Assembly: GCF_003610995.1 (NCBI RefSeq)
Contig: NZ_CP032543.1
Span: 2,790,001-2,854,000, forward strand
Source: Streptomyces griseus subsp. griseus
GTDB taxonomy: Bacteria; Actinomycetota; Actinomycetes; Streptomycetales; Streptomycetaceae
Direction: 5' to 3'
Length of the DNA stretch: 64,000 nt
Below, piece after piece: positions 23,875 to 32,445 of the stretch. The position numbers and the translations under genes were made by a program. Each line of letters begins with the position of its first letter. Positions within the stretch are counted from its first letter, which is position 1. Below the pieces are notes generated by a model. The model was not told where the DNA came from, searched no databases, and worked only from the letters and a program-made list of their open reading frames with translations.

Positions 23875-26122
23875 CGGGCCCGCCCTCGCCGTCCACCGTG
23901 AGCAGCACCCGGGCCGTGGCGATGGAGCCCGACGGCAGGTCCGCGGGGGTCGTGTCCACGTACAGGGCATCGCGCCCGGCGGACCGCAGCCGCTCCAGCA
24001 CCGCGTCGAACGTGGTCTCCGCGCCCTCCACCGCGACCGACTCCCCGCGCACCGCGATCGCCGCCGGAGCCAGGTCCCCCAGCAGCGGGTCACCGAGGTC
24101 GACCACCGCGCCCGGGTCCTCGGCGGCCAGCTGGACCTGGCCGAGCAGATCGCGCAGGGCCGAGGCGGTCGCCGTACGCCGGGAGAGTCCGGCTCCGACC
24201 GCCCAACGGCCCTGTGCGGCGCTTCCGTTCGCCTCGCGGACCAGGACCGCATGGGCCGAGGTGCGCTCGGCCTCCCCCAGGTCCAGCAGCTCCACGGCGA
24301 TGTCCAGGTTGGCGGCGGACTTCAGCAGGAACACCAGCTCCGGATCGCCCCCGTCGGCCGCGACCGGGCTGACCCGGGTGGTACCCCGCACCGCCCGTAC
24401 CAGCGCGTCGTGCGCCAGCGCCGACAGCAGCCCGAGCCCCGCCGCCTCCGCCGCACTGCCGCCCGCCCCGGAACCGGCCCGGCTCGCCAGGTGCGCCCGG
24501 TCGCGGTTGTGCGGGCCGAAGGGGCGCAGGGCCGCCGCCGGGACGCGTACGGGCTCCTTGGTGAGGAGGGAGGTCGCGGTGGTCCAGGTGGCGACCCGGG
24601 CGCCGGTGCCGCCGCCGGTGGTGAGGGCGGCGGGGTGGAGGGCGTGTACCGGGTCGTCGTGTGCGGCGGCCGGGAGGGGCACCACGTGCTCCACGTACGC
24701 CTCCGCCGCCGCGTACAGCGCCCGCAGCCGCGCCCCCGCCAGGTGGTGCACGTCGAACGCGGCGATCCTGCGCCGCACCCCGCCCCCGAGCGCCACCTCG
24801 ACCCGGCTGAGCTTCAGCGGGGTCTGGGTCAGCTCCTCGTCGTCGTACCGGCGGAAGATCCCGGTGTACGGGCGCACCAGCGCCGAACTGACCCGGTTCA
24901 ACTCCTCGACCAGCGCCTCCGCGTCCCGGGCCGTCTCCACGGTCGGGGTGGCGGGCAGTGCGAGGGTCTCCGGCAGCGCGGGGGCGGGCTCGCGGGCGTC
25001 CAGGGCGGCGCAGCGGGCGCACCGGGGGTGGGGCTGGACCGGTTCGGCCATCACGTCCAGCGACTCCAGGTCCTGCACGAGGACCTGGCCGGCCGTCTCG
25101 GCGGGCAGGGCGCCGGTGGTGAGGCGGAAGACCTCGTAGCCGACGAGGTTGCCGACCATCGCCGCGACCGGGCCGGAGAGGGCGTCGCCGGAGGCCGGTA
25201 CGGCTCCCGCCGCCTCGCTCCACAGCTCGGCGGCGGTGCCGGGGTCGACGTTGCCGCCGAGGCGCAGCAGCGCGCAGGACCAGCAGCCGGTGGAGGCGGC
25301 GGTGGAGAGCGGGCCGACGATCAGGCGGCGGCCGAAGAGCCAGGCGGGGATGACGGTCACGCCCTCGGGGACCCCGGCGGCCAGCAGCCGGTGGGTGCGG
25401 GCCCCGGCCCCGGCACCGGTGACCACGACGACGTCGTACCCGTCCAGGTCCGCCCAGCCCGCGTCCGGCCCGGCTCCGACCGTCCCGACCTGGGCGCCGA
25501 CCCCGGCGGCCTCGGCGGCGATGTCGTCGTGGGCGGAGGCGGGCGCGTGGGCGGGGGCAGTGGCGGGCGTGTGGGCGGTGGTCGTGCCGATCCGGGCGCA
25601 GCCGTTGCGCAGCAGGCTCAGCGCGCACCAGCGGGCGGTCTCGTCGTCGCCGAGGACGGCGACGCGGGTGGTGCGGTAGCGGGCGAAGCGGCCGGGGGCG
25701 TCGTCGGTGTAGTGGTCGACGTAGGCGATCTGGGCGGCGAAGCGTTCGGCGGTCTCCGGGCTCAGCCCGGCGTCCCCGGCGGTGTCCGGGCCCGTCGCCG
25801 GGATGTCACGGGCGAAGCCACGCGCGTACAGCGTCTTGACGAGTTCGGCGGCCATCGCCCGCTGGGCCGGGCCGAACCCCGCGCACAGCTCGTCCAGGCG
25901 GTGCTGTCCCGTCAGGTGGGGGACGACGAGGGAGGCGAAGCGGTAGGCGGTGCGGCCGGTGAGGTGGAAGCCGCCGTCGGCGTTGTGGAAGAGCACTCCG
26001 CCGGGGGTCTCGGTGAACAGGACGTCCCGGCGGATGCGCGGGCGGGTCGCCGCGAGTGCGTCGAAGGCCCCGGACCCGGTGGGGGCGGCGGGGGCGGGTG
26101 CGGGGGCGGCGCTCTCGGCCAT
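23864..26122 (-). CDS. Ocin-ThiF-like leader-peptide-binding cyclodehydratase partner (F protein)
   Basis: 752 residues from ATG 26122, preceded by AAGGTG; a GTG at 26131 overlapping the SARP stop is an alternative. Residues about 30-105 (RRDVLFTETPGGVLFHNADG, then RFASLVVPHLTGQHRLDELC) form the RRE winged helix that captures leader peptides. A ThiF/E1-like Rossmann core follows (RVAVLGDDETARWCALSLLR), with likely zinc pairs CWSC and CARC. A long C-terminal region resembles a remnant dehydrogenase/YcaO-interaction domain. In azole and thiopeptide pathways this protein presents the precursor to YcaO and activates it. Confidence 0.88.
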   Translation of the reverse strand: MAESAAPAPAPAAPTGSGAFDALAATRPRIRRDVLFTETPGGVLFHNADGGFHLTGRTAYRFASLVVPHLTGQHRLDELCAGFGPAQRAMAAELVKTLYARGFARDIPATGPDTAGDAGLSPETAERFAAQIAYVDHYTDDAPGRFARYRTTRVAVLGDDETARWCALSLLRNGCARIGTTTAHTPATAPAHAPASAHDDIAAEAAGVGAQVGTVGAGPDAGWADLDGYDVVVVTGAGAGARTHRLLAAGVPEGVTVIPAWLFGRRLIVGPLSTAASTGCWSCALLRLGGNVDPGTAAELWSEAAGAVPASGDALSGPVAAMVGNLVGYEVFRLTTGALPAETAGQVLVQDLESLDVMAEPVQPHPRCARCAALDAREPAPALPETLALPATPTVETARDAEALVEELNRVSSALVRPYTGIFRRYDDEELTQTPLKLSRVEVALGGGVRRRIAAFDVHHLAGARLRALYAAAEAYVEHVVPLPAAAHDDPVHALHPAALTTGGGTGARVATWTTATSLLTKEPVRVPAAALRPFGPHNRDRAHLASRAGSGAGGSAAEAAGLGLLSALAHDALVRAVRGTTRVSPVAADGGDPELVFLLKSAANLDIAVELLDLGEAERTSAHAVLVREANGSAAQGRWAVGAGLSRRTATASALRDLLGQVQLAAEDPGAVVDLGDPLLGDLAPAAIAVRGESVAVEGAETTFDAVLERLRSAGRDALYVDTTPADLPSGSIATARVLLTVDGEGGPDAG

Positions 26123-26127
26123 GGGGG

Positions 26128-27999
26128 TCACACCTTCTCTGTGCGGCGGTTGCGGATCCGGACGGTTCTTCGGAGGTGGGCGCGGAGCAGGTCGTGGATG
26201 CGGTACGGGCCCGGCGGCCCGTCCTCCAGGAGCCCGGCGTCGGCGAGTTGTTCCAGTACGTCTTCGGGGACGGGCGGGTGGCTCTTCGTGCCGCCCCCGC
26301 CGTCCATGTCTGCCGGGCGTTCCGGGGCTTCCGGGCCTTTTGTGGCCGTGGGCTCGCCCAGCAGCTCCGGCGGGCCGGTGCCGATGCGGAGGAGCGCTTC
26401 CGACAGCCGGGGGTCGAGGCGGCCGAGTGCGCGGTCGAAGAGGCCGCTGACCGAGTGGTCCGGGGAGTCGGTGAGGGTGAGGCGGGCCAGCGGGTCGTCG
26501 CCCAGCCAGTCGACGGCGTCGCCGAGCCGCAGCCCGGGGCGGGTCAGCAGGCGGGCGGTGAGGATGCGCAGGGCGGCCGGGAAGTGGCCGCAGAGCGCGG
26601 TGAGCCGGCGGGCCGCGCGGGGTTCGGCCTCCACGCGTTCCGGGCCGAGGGCAGCGAGGAGCAGCGCGTACGACTCCGCCTCGGTGAAGGCGGTGAGCCG
26701 GTGCACCCAGCCGCCGTGGGTGGCGATGAGGCCGCCGAGCCCCATCCGGCTGGTGACGACGACGGCGAGGTCCGGCCCCTCGGCCCGCACCCCCGGGGCG
26801 AGTAACGGGCGCACCTGGTCGGCGTCGACCACGTCGTCCAGGACCAGCAGGGCGCGCTCGCCCGCACGTCCGGGGCCCAGCGCGTCAGCCACCTCGGCGG
26901 CGACCTCGTCCGCCGTCCGGGGGTGGCCGTCGGCCCGGGTCATCCGGACGAGCAGCCGTCCCGCCGGGAAGCTGTCCCGCACGAGGTGGGCGACATGGTG
27001 GGCGAGGGCGGACTTCCCGATGCCGGGGGCGCCGGATACCAGGACGGTGAGGGGGCGTTGGCCGTCGGCGCCCGGGGGCGGCGCGGCGGTGAGGCGGGCG
27101 GCCATGGCGACGGCCTCCGCCTCACGGCCGGTGAAGTGCGGGACGGCGGGGACGGGGACGGCCCCCGGGGCGGCGGCCGGGAGCGGGACGGTCGCGCCCC
27201 GGATGACCCGCGAGGCGGGGGCCGGGTCCATGGCGGGCACGGCCGCCTCACCGGTCCCGAGGTCCTCGCCGCGGAGGATGGACAGCTCCAGCTGCCGCAA
27301 GGACGGCGAGGGGTCCACGCCCAGCTCGTCCAGCAGGAAACCCTTGACCCTGCGGTACTCGGCGAGGGCCTGGGACTGGCGTCCGGTGCGGTAGAGGGCC
27401 TCGATGAGCTGCTCATGGAAGCGTTCGTGCCCCGGATATACGCGCGTAGCGGTCCAGAGGTCGACCAGCGCCTCGCCGCAGCGACCGAGCCCCAGCAGCA
27501 GGTCGCAGACCCGCTCGACCGCGCGGAGCCGCTCCTCCGAGAGCCGGGGCACCTCGTCCCGGTGCAGGACGTCGGACCGTACGTTGGCGAGCAGCGAGCC
27601 CTGCCAGAGCGAGAGCGCGTCCTTGAGGGTGTAGAGCTCCGCCTCCGGGTCAGCGGCCAGAGCCGTGGCCCGGCGCACCTGGTCGCGGAAGCCGAGGAGA
27701 TCCAGGGTGGGGGGTCCGGCGGTGATCCGGTAGCCGCCGGGGACCGCTTCGATGGACGTACCGGTGACCCCGTGCTTGGCGAAGAGCCGACGCAGCCGCA
27801 GGACACATGTCTGAAGGGCGGCCTTGGCGGTGGCGGGCTGGTCCTCACCCCACACCGCCCGTTGCAGATACTCGGCGGAGACCGTGGAGTTGGCGTGCAG
27901 GAGGAGCGCGGCGAGCAGGATGACCGGCTTGGAGGGCTGGAGGACGACGGCGTCGGGGCCGTCCGCGAGGGCGAGCGGACCCAGGAGCTGGAAGCGCAT
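26128..27999 (-). CDS. SARP-family activator with NB-ARC domain; contains a TTA codon
   Basis: 623 residues from ATG 27999. Residues 1-95 are an OmpR-like winged helix (LQPSKPVILLAALLLHANST, then ALQTCVLRLRRLFAKHG). Residues about 100-245 are the BTAD helical domain (DEVPRLSEERLRAVERVCDL, HERFHEQLIEALYRTGRQSQ). An NB-ARC ATPase follows, with P-loop GAPGIGKS at 323-330 and Walker B LLVLDDV. This is the AfsR-like layout of pathway activators. Leu399 is encoded by TTA (26805-26803), so translation would depend on the bldA tRNA. It lies at the head of the operon after a 94-codon gene and likely activates the whole cluster. Confidence 0.92.
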   Translation of the reverse strand: MRFQLLGPLALADGPDAVVLQPSKPVILLAALLLHANSTVSAEYLQRAVWGEDQPATAKAALQTCVLRLRRLFAKHGVTGTSIEAVPGGYRITAGPPTLDLLGFRDQVRRATALAADPEAELYTLKDALSLWQGSLLANVRSDVLHRDEVPRLSEERLRAVERVCDLLLGLGRCGEALVDLWTATRVYPGHERFHEQLIEALYRTGRQSQALAEYRRVKGFLLDELGVDPSPSLRQLELSILRGEDLGTGEAAVPAMDPAPASRVIRGATVPLPAAAPGAVPVPAVPHFTGREAEAVAMAARLTAAPPPGADGQRPLTVLVSGAPGIGKSALAHHVAHLVRDSFPAGRLLVRMTRADGHPRTADEVAAEVADALGPGRAGERALLVLDDVVDADQVRPLLAPGVRAEGPDLAVVVTSRMGLGGLIATHGGWVHRLTAFTEAESYALLLAALGPERVEAEPRAARRLTALCGHFPAALRILTARLLTRPGLRLGDAVDWLGDDPLARLTLTDSPDHSVSGLFDRALGRLDPRLSEALLRIGTGPPELLGEPTATKGPEAPERPADMDGGGGTKSHPPVPEDVLEQLADAGLLEDGPPGPYRIHDLLRAHLRRTVRIRNRRTEKV

Positions 28000-28022
28000 C
28001 ACGATCCGACCCGAGGCGTCCC

Positions 28023-28307
28023 CTAGTCCCAGCCGTTGACCAGCTTGCACACCCGGGCGGGCCCGGATTCCGGCGGCAGGTGGCCGAGGACCCCCGCCAG
28101 CTCCGTACAGATCAGCCGGGTGACCTGCTCGTGGCCCCCGGCCGACGCGGCGTGCGTCGCGGACACGGCCGGGGCGGTCCCCTGCGGGGTGGCGGCGGCT
28201 GCGGGTCCGACGAGGAGGGTGACGGCGGCGAGGGCGATCCCGGCGGTGAGCGCGGCGGCGGTGCGGGGCGAGCGGCGCGGCTTCGGGCGGGGCGAAGTCC
28301 TGTACAC
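28023..28307 (-). CDS. Small secreted two-cysteine protein, first gene of the RiPP operon
   Basis: 94 residues from GTG 28307, preceded by AAGGGGA. A basic N-region and hydrophobic core (TAGIALAAVTLLVGPAAAA) form a clear signal peptide, leaving a mature chain of about 55 residues. Only two Cys are present (in RLICTEL and ARVCKLV), 22 residues apart, suggesting one disulfide. The stop is 23 nt before the SARP start, so both are probably co-transcribed. I recognise no family. It might be an extracellular immunity or chaperone factor, or a signal; this is speculation from position. Confidence 0.6.
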   Translation of the reverse strand: MYRTSPRPKPRRSPRTAAALTAGIALAAVTLLVGPAAAATPQGTAPAVSATHAASAGGHEQVTRLICTELAGVLGHLPPESGPARVCKLVNGWD

Positions 28308-28480
28308 GTTGTCCCCTTTCGTCGGTGAGGGTCCTTGCCGGGGTGGGTCCCGGTAGGGACGACGATGCCAGCGCGGGGCGGGGACGCAGAGGTGCAGTCG
28401 TGACAGCTTGCTGCACGCGGCTGCGGCCATCCCTGCAACAAGCTGACAGTGCCCGCCGTGACCGGCGGGCACTGTCGGGG
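28308..28480 (-). promoter_or_regulatory. Promoter/operator region of the RiPP operon
   Basis: Upstream of the first operon gene lie TGACAGCT (28401-28408) and TGACAGTG (28444-28451). They are arms of an imperfect 15-bp inverted repeat (28401-28415 with 28434-28448, 13 of 15 matching). The second box also opens a perfect 14-bp inverted repeat, 28445-28458 with 28463-28476 and a 4-nt loop. The TGACAG core is shared with the boxes before the precursor gene, which suggests one regulator for both. Confidence 0.5.
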
Positions 28481-28504
28481 AACCGGACGGGGAACGTGTT
28501 CGGC

Positions 28505-28532
28505 CCCGGGGCGTTTGGAGGAACGCCCCGGG
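28505..28532 (-). terminator. Hairpin downstream of the FtsX-type ABC permease
   Basis: An 11-bp perfect stem (28505-28515 with 28522-28532) with loop TGGAGG. It lies about 190 nt after the ABC permease stop on the minus strand and before the RiPP operon promoter, so it would insulate the cluster from the transporter transcript. Confidence 0.6.
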
Positions 28533-28555
28533 ACCTGCCGGTCATCCTACGGTGA

Positions 28556-28723
28556 ACCCCGCCTGTTCAGGGGCCCGTTGAGAGGCCTGCCGGGGATCGG
28601 CCCCGGGCTCGCCCCGAGGCCTGCTCGGGGGGACCCGCTCCGAGGTCTGCTCCGGGGGGCTGTTCAGAGGCCTCCCCCGGGGCTGCTCCGGGGTCCGTCC
28701 AGGGTCAGACCCCGGAAGGTGTC
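28556..28723. repeat. Degenerate G/C-rich repeat tract
   Basis: 168 bp composed of repeated blocks such as GAGGCCTG or GAGGTCTG followed by CTC(C)GGGGGG and TTCAG. No reading frame here looks like a protein. It is probably a slippage-prone 3' untranslated region of the ABC permease transcript. Confidence 0.45.
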
Positions 28724-31309
28724 TCACCCGTCCGTCGCGATGGCGTTGAGGACGTTCATCCGGCCCGCCCGGAAGGCCGGGACGAGGGCGGCGAACAGTC
28801 CGACCAGCGCCGAGCAGGCGAAGACCGTGAGGATCGTCGGCCATGGGATCTCCAGGACCTCCAGCCCCTCCAGGGCCAGCAGCTTCTGCGCCGCCGTTCC
28901 CCAGCCCATCCCCAGTCCCAGTCCGAGCAGCGCTCCGAAGAGGGCGATGACCACGGACTCCAGCCGGATCATGCGGCGGAGCTGGCGGCGGGAGAGGCCG
29001 ATGGCCCGCATCAGGCCGATCTCCCGGGTCCGTTCGACCACGGAGAGGGCCAGGGTGTTCACCACGCCGAGCACCGCGACGATGATCGCGAGGGCGAGCA
29101 GGCCGTAGACGATGTTCAGCAGCTGGCCGATCTGGTTCTTCAGGTCCTCCTTGAAGTCGGCCTGGTTCTGCACCTTGTAGACCGGGTACTCGGCGAGCGC
29201 GCTCTTGAGGGCCGCGTACGCCTCCTTCTCCTTGCCCTCCTCGGCCTTGCCGAACATCGCCACGTTCTGCGGCATCTCGTCGGCGGCGATGTAGGAGGCA
29301 GCCGTGGTGATGTTGGTGTACATCGCGCCGCGGTCGATGTTGGTGTCGTCGGAGGTGATGGCCGCGACCGTCAGCTTCGCGCTCTGCCCCGACGTGAACG
29401 CCACGGTGAGGGTGTCCCCGACCTTGACGCCGTGCTTCTGCGCGTAGTCCTCGCCGACCGACATGGCGTTCTTCTCGTACGCCTTCGCCAGGTCGCCGGA
29501 GAGGGCGGTGCGGCGGACGTCCTGCTGGTACGTCGGGTCGGCGGCGGTGATCCCCTCGTCCACCGTCCTGCCGTCGGGGGCGGTGATCCTCGCCTTGATG
29601 TACGTGTAGTCCGTCAGGTGCTCCAGACCGGAGACCGCGTGCAGGGCCTTGGCGGCCTGCGGCACGATCGGGCGGCCCGCGCCGCTGTCCTGGACGATGA
29701 AGTCCGCGCCGACCGACTTGTCGAGTTCCTCGGTGGCCGAGGCCACCATGGAGGAGCCGACGACGGAGAGGCAGGCCACCAGGGCGAGCCCGATCATCAG
29801 GGCGGCGCCGGTCGCTCCCGTACGCCGGGGGTTGCGCAGCGCGTTGCGCTCGGCCAGCCGGCCGACCGGGCCGAAGAGGCGCAGGACGATCACGCTGAGG
29901 GCCCGGACGACGACACCGGCCAGCAGCGGGCCGATCACGATGAAGCCGATCAGGGTGAGCAGCACGCCGATGGCGAGGAGCCCCGAGCCCTCGGTGGCCT
30001 TGTCGGCCTGCGTCGTCGCCCACAGGGCCGCGCCGCCGGCTCCGGTGAGGACCAGTCCGATCCCGGCCCTGACCCAGCCGGACCTGGCGTCGGCGGGGGT
30101 CCCGGCGTCGCGGAGGGCGGCCATCGGAGAGACCTTGCCGGCCCGGCGGGCCGGTATGTACGCGGCGAGGACGGTGACGACGACACCGAGCACGAGGCCG
30201 ATCACGGGGGTCGTCCAGGCGATGGTGAGGTCCCTGGTGGACAGCTCCATGCCCACGGCGCCCATCAGTTTCATCAGCCCGACGGCGAGCCCGATACCGG
30301 CGGCGACACCGAGCACGGAGCCGACGATGCCGAGGAGGACCGCCTCCAGCAGCACGGACCGGTTGACCTGCTTGCGGCTGGAGCCGATCGCCCGCATCAG
30401 CCCGATCTCACGGGTCCGCTGGGCGACCAGCATGGAGAAGGTGTTGACGATGAGGAAGATGCCGACGAGGAAGGCGATCCCGGCGAAGCCGAGCATCGCG
30501 TACTTCATGACGTCCAGGAAGGCGCCCATGGAGTCCTTGTTGGCGTCGGCGGCCTCCTGCTGGGTCTGCAGCTTGTACGCGGCGGAGCCGTCGAGGGCGG
30601 CGGCCACGTTCTTCTTGAGCTGGGTGTCGCTGACGCCGCTCTCGGCGGTGACCAGGACCTGGGTGAAGACGTCGGGGGAGCCCAGCAGGTGGGTCTGGGC
30701 GGTGGCGGTGTCGAGGTAGACGACGGCCGCGCCCGGGTTGGTGACGGTGAAGGACGCGATGCCGCTGATCTTCGCCCTGATGTCACCGGTGACGGCGATG
30801 GTGCGCAGCTCGTCGCCGATCCTCAGCTGGTGCTTCTTCGCGGTGTCGGCGTCGATCATCACCTCGGTGGGGCCGCGGGGCGCGTGACCGGAGGTGATCT
30901 CCATCGAACGCAGGTCGTTGTCGGTCCAGTTGCTCGCGATGGTGGGGGCGCCGGTGTCGGAGCCCATGTTCTTGTTCTCGCTGTCGACGACGGTCACCGC
31001 CATGGAGAAGGCGGACCCCTCCGCCTTCTCCACGCCCTCGGCCTTCTCGACCTGCTGGACGAGCGAGGCGGGCAGGGTGGCGGGCTTGCCGTTGCCGGGC
31101 TGCTCGTCGCTCTCCTGGGCGTCCTTCGGGCTGACCGTGACGTCCGGGGAGGACACGGCGAAGAGCTTGTCGAAGGTGGTGTTCATCGTGTCGGTGAACA
31201 CCAGGGTGCCGCAGACGAAGGCCACGGAGAGCAGCACCGCCACCGCCGAGAGGGCCATCCGGCCCTTGTGCGCGAAGAAGTTGCGCATCGAGGTCTTCCA
31301 GACGGTCAT
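28724..31309 (-). CDS. MacB/FtsX-type ABC transporter permease
   Basis: 861 residues with the duplicated FtsX layout: an N-terminal membrane anchor (MALSAVAVLLSVAFVCGTLV), an extracellular MacB-like domain (about 40-250) and a first FtsX core near 260-400 (FLVGIFLIVNTFSMLVAQRT, REIGLMRAIGSSRKQV). A second anchor, a second extracellular domain and a closing FtsX core follow (TREIGLMRAIGLSRRQLRRM). Such permeases do not form classical channels but transduce ATPase motion to the outer face, exporting lipids, peptides or drugs. It starts at ATG 31309, overlapping the ATPase stop by 4 nt. From memory it matches the SCO3110 position in S. coelicolor. Confidence 0.92.
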   Translation of the reverse strand: MTVWKTSMRNFFAHKGRMALSAVAVLLSVAFVCGTLVFTDTMNTTFDKLFAVSSPDVTVSPKDAQESDEQPGNGKPATLPASLVQQVEKAEGVEKAEGSAFSMAVTVVDSENKNMGSDTGAPTIASNWTDNDLRSMEITSGHAPRGPTEVMIDADTAKKHQLRIGDELRTIAVTGDIRAKISGIASFTVTNPGAAVVYLDTATAQTHLLGSPDVFTQVLVTAESGVSDTQLKKNVAAALDGSAAYKLQTQQEAADANKDSMGAFLDVMKYAMLGFAGIAFLVGIFLIVNTFSMLVAQRTREIGLMRAIGSSRKQVNRSVLLEAVLLGIVGSVLGVAAGIGLAVGLMKLMGAVGMELSTRDLTIAWTTPVIGLVLGVVVTVLAAYIPARRAGKVSPMAALRDAGTPADARSGWVRAGIGLVLTGAGGAALWATTQADKATEGSGLLAIGVLLTLIGFIVIGPLLAGVVVRALSVIVLRLFGPVGRLAERNALRNPRRTGATGAALMIGLALVACLSVVGSSMVASATEELDKSVGADFIVQDSGAGRPIVPQAAKALHAVSGLEHLTDYTYIKARITAPDGRTVDEGITAADPTYQQDVRRTALSGDLAKAYEKNAMSVGEDYAQKHGVKVGDTLTVAFTSGQSAKLTVAAITSDDTNIDRGAMYTNITTAASYIAADEMPQNVAMFGKAEEGKEKEAYAALKSALAEYPVYKVQNQADFKEDLKNQIGQLLNIVYGLLALAIIVAVLGVVNTLALSVVERTREIGLMRAIGLSRRQLRRMIRLESVVIALFGALLGLGLGMGWGTAAQKLLALEGLEVLEIPWPTILTVFACSALVGLFAALVPAFRAGRMNVLNAIATDG

Positions 31310-32094
31310 GACGTCCGCCCACGCGCGTCGAAGTGCTTCATACGGTCGAGGACCTGGTCCGCCGTCGGGTTGTACATCTCGTCGACGATGGAGCCGTCGG
31401 CGAGATACAGCACACGGTCCGCGTAGGAGGCGGCGACCGGGTCGTGGGTGACCATGACGATGGTCTGGCCCAGCTCGTCGACCGACTTGCGGAGGAAGGA
31501 CAGCACTTCGGCCCCGGCCCGGGAGTCCAGGTTCCCCGTCGGCTCGTCACCGAAGATGATCTCCGGCCGGGCGGCCAGCGCCCTGGCGACGGCGACACGC
31601 TGCTGCTGGCCGCCGGAGAGCTGGGTGGGGCGGTGCTTGAGGCGCTCGGCGAGCCCGACCGTCTCCACGACCTGACGCAGCCAGTCGGCGTCGGGACTGC
31701 GGCCCGCGATGTCCATCGGCAGTGTGATGTTCTCGATCGCGTTGAGCGTCGGGAGCAGGTTGAACGCCTGGAAGATGAAGCCGATCCGGTCGCGCCGGAG
31801 CTGGGTGAGCTTCTTGTCCTTGAGCTGGGTGATCTCGGTCTCGTCGAGGAAGATCTCGCCCGACGTCACCGTGTCGAGACCGGCCAGGCAGTGCATCAGC
31901 GTCGACTTGCCGGAGCCGGACGGGCCCATGATCGCCGTGAACTGCCCGCGGGCTACGTCCACGTCGACGTGGTCGAGTGCGACGACGCGGGTCTCCCCGC
32001 TGCCGTACGCCTTGAGGACCTGCCGCGCTCGCGCCGCGACGGCCGTACGCCCTCCAGTGCCCCCGTGCCTGGGAATGGTTACAGCCGTTGTCAC
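31306..32094 (-). CDS. ABC transporter ATP-binding protein (MacB/LolD type)
   Basis: 262 residues from GTG 32094 with AGGAGA about 7 nt upstream. Walker A is GPSGSGKST, the signature LSGGQQQRVAVARAL, Walker B IIFGDEPTGNLDS, and the H-loop VTHDP, all typical of the LolD/MacB ATPase group. It drives the FtsX-type permease encoded next. About 30 residues of extra N-terminus precede the nucleotide-binding fold. The function is probably housekeeping envelope transport, since the pair appears conserved next to mfd in streptomycetes. Confidence 0.95.
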   Translation of the reverse strand: MTTAVTIPRHGGTGGRTAVAARARQVLKAYGSGETRVVALDHVDVDVARGQFTAIMGPSGSGKSTLMHCLAGLDTVTSGEIFLDETEITQLKDKKLTQLRRDRIGFIFQAFNLLPTLNAIENITLPMDIAGRSPDADWLRQVVETVGLAERLKHRPTQLSGGQQQRVAVARALAARPEIIFGDEPTGNLDSRAGAEVLSFLRKSVDELGQTIVMVTHDPVAASYADRVLYLADGSIVDEMYNPTADQVLDRMKHFDARGRTS

Positions 32095-32445
32095 GGTAAG
32101 TCTCCTATGTCAGTGGATGACTGGATCTCGTTGAGTACGGTCCAAGTCTGGGTTCAGCAAGTTGTCCGGCGCGATGGTGCCCAGCGCAGTCTTGAGGTGG
32201 GGTTTTCCCCACCCTCCCCCCTGTTGCGGGCCGCAGGCGCGACGTAAGAACAGGTTAAGGAAACGCCCTCGCGCTCCACGTCCTCCGCCGGGAGGAAGGG
32301 GCCCTGGCCACGGGGAGGGGGTGCCCCCTAGGGGGACTCACCCCGCGGAGGGAGGCGGGGTCAGGGTCCCGCCCGGGGAACCACGAACGGAGGCGCGGCG
32401 TCCACCGAAGGGCAAGATCACCGGCGCGCCCGAAGGGGTTGGGAC
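32095..32445. other. Divergent intergenic region before the ABC ATPase and the phosphatase
   Basis: 351 bp with promoters for both flanking genes. Apart from the palindrome at 32196-32213, I see only G/C-rich sequence with no coding character. A Shine-Dalgarno-like AAGGGG precedes the phosphatase start at 32446. Confidence 0.5.
32196..32213. promoter_or_regulatory. GGTGGGG-TTTT-CCCCACC palindrome upstream of the ABC ATPase
   Basis: A perfect 7-bp inverted repeat with a TTTT spacer lies about 100 bp upstream of the ABC ATPase start. It could be an operator or a small hairpin; I cannot name the regulator. Confidence 0.35.
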
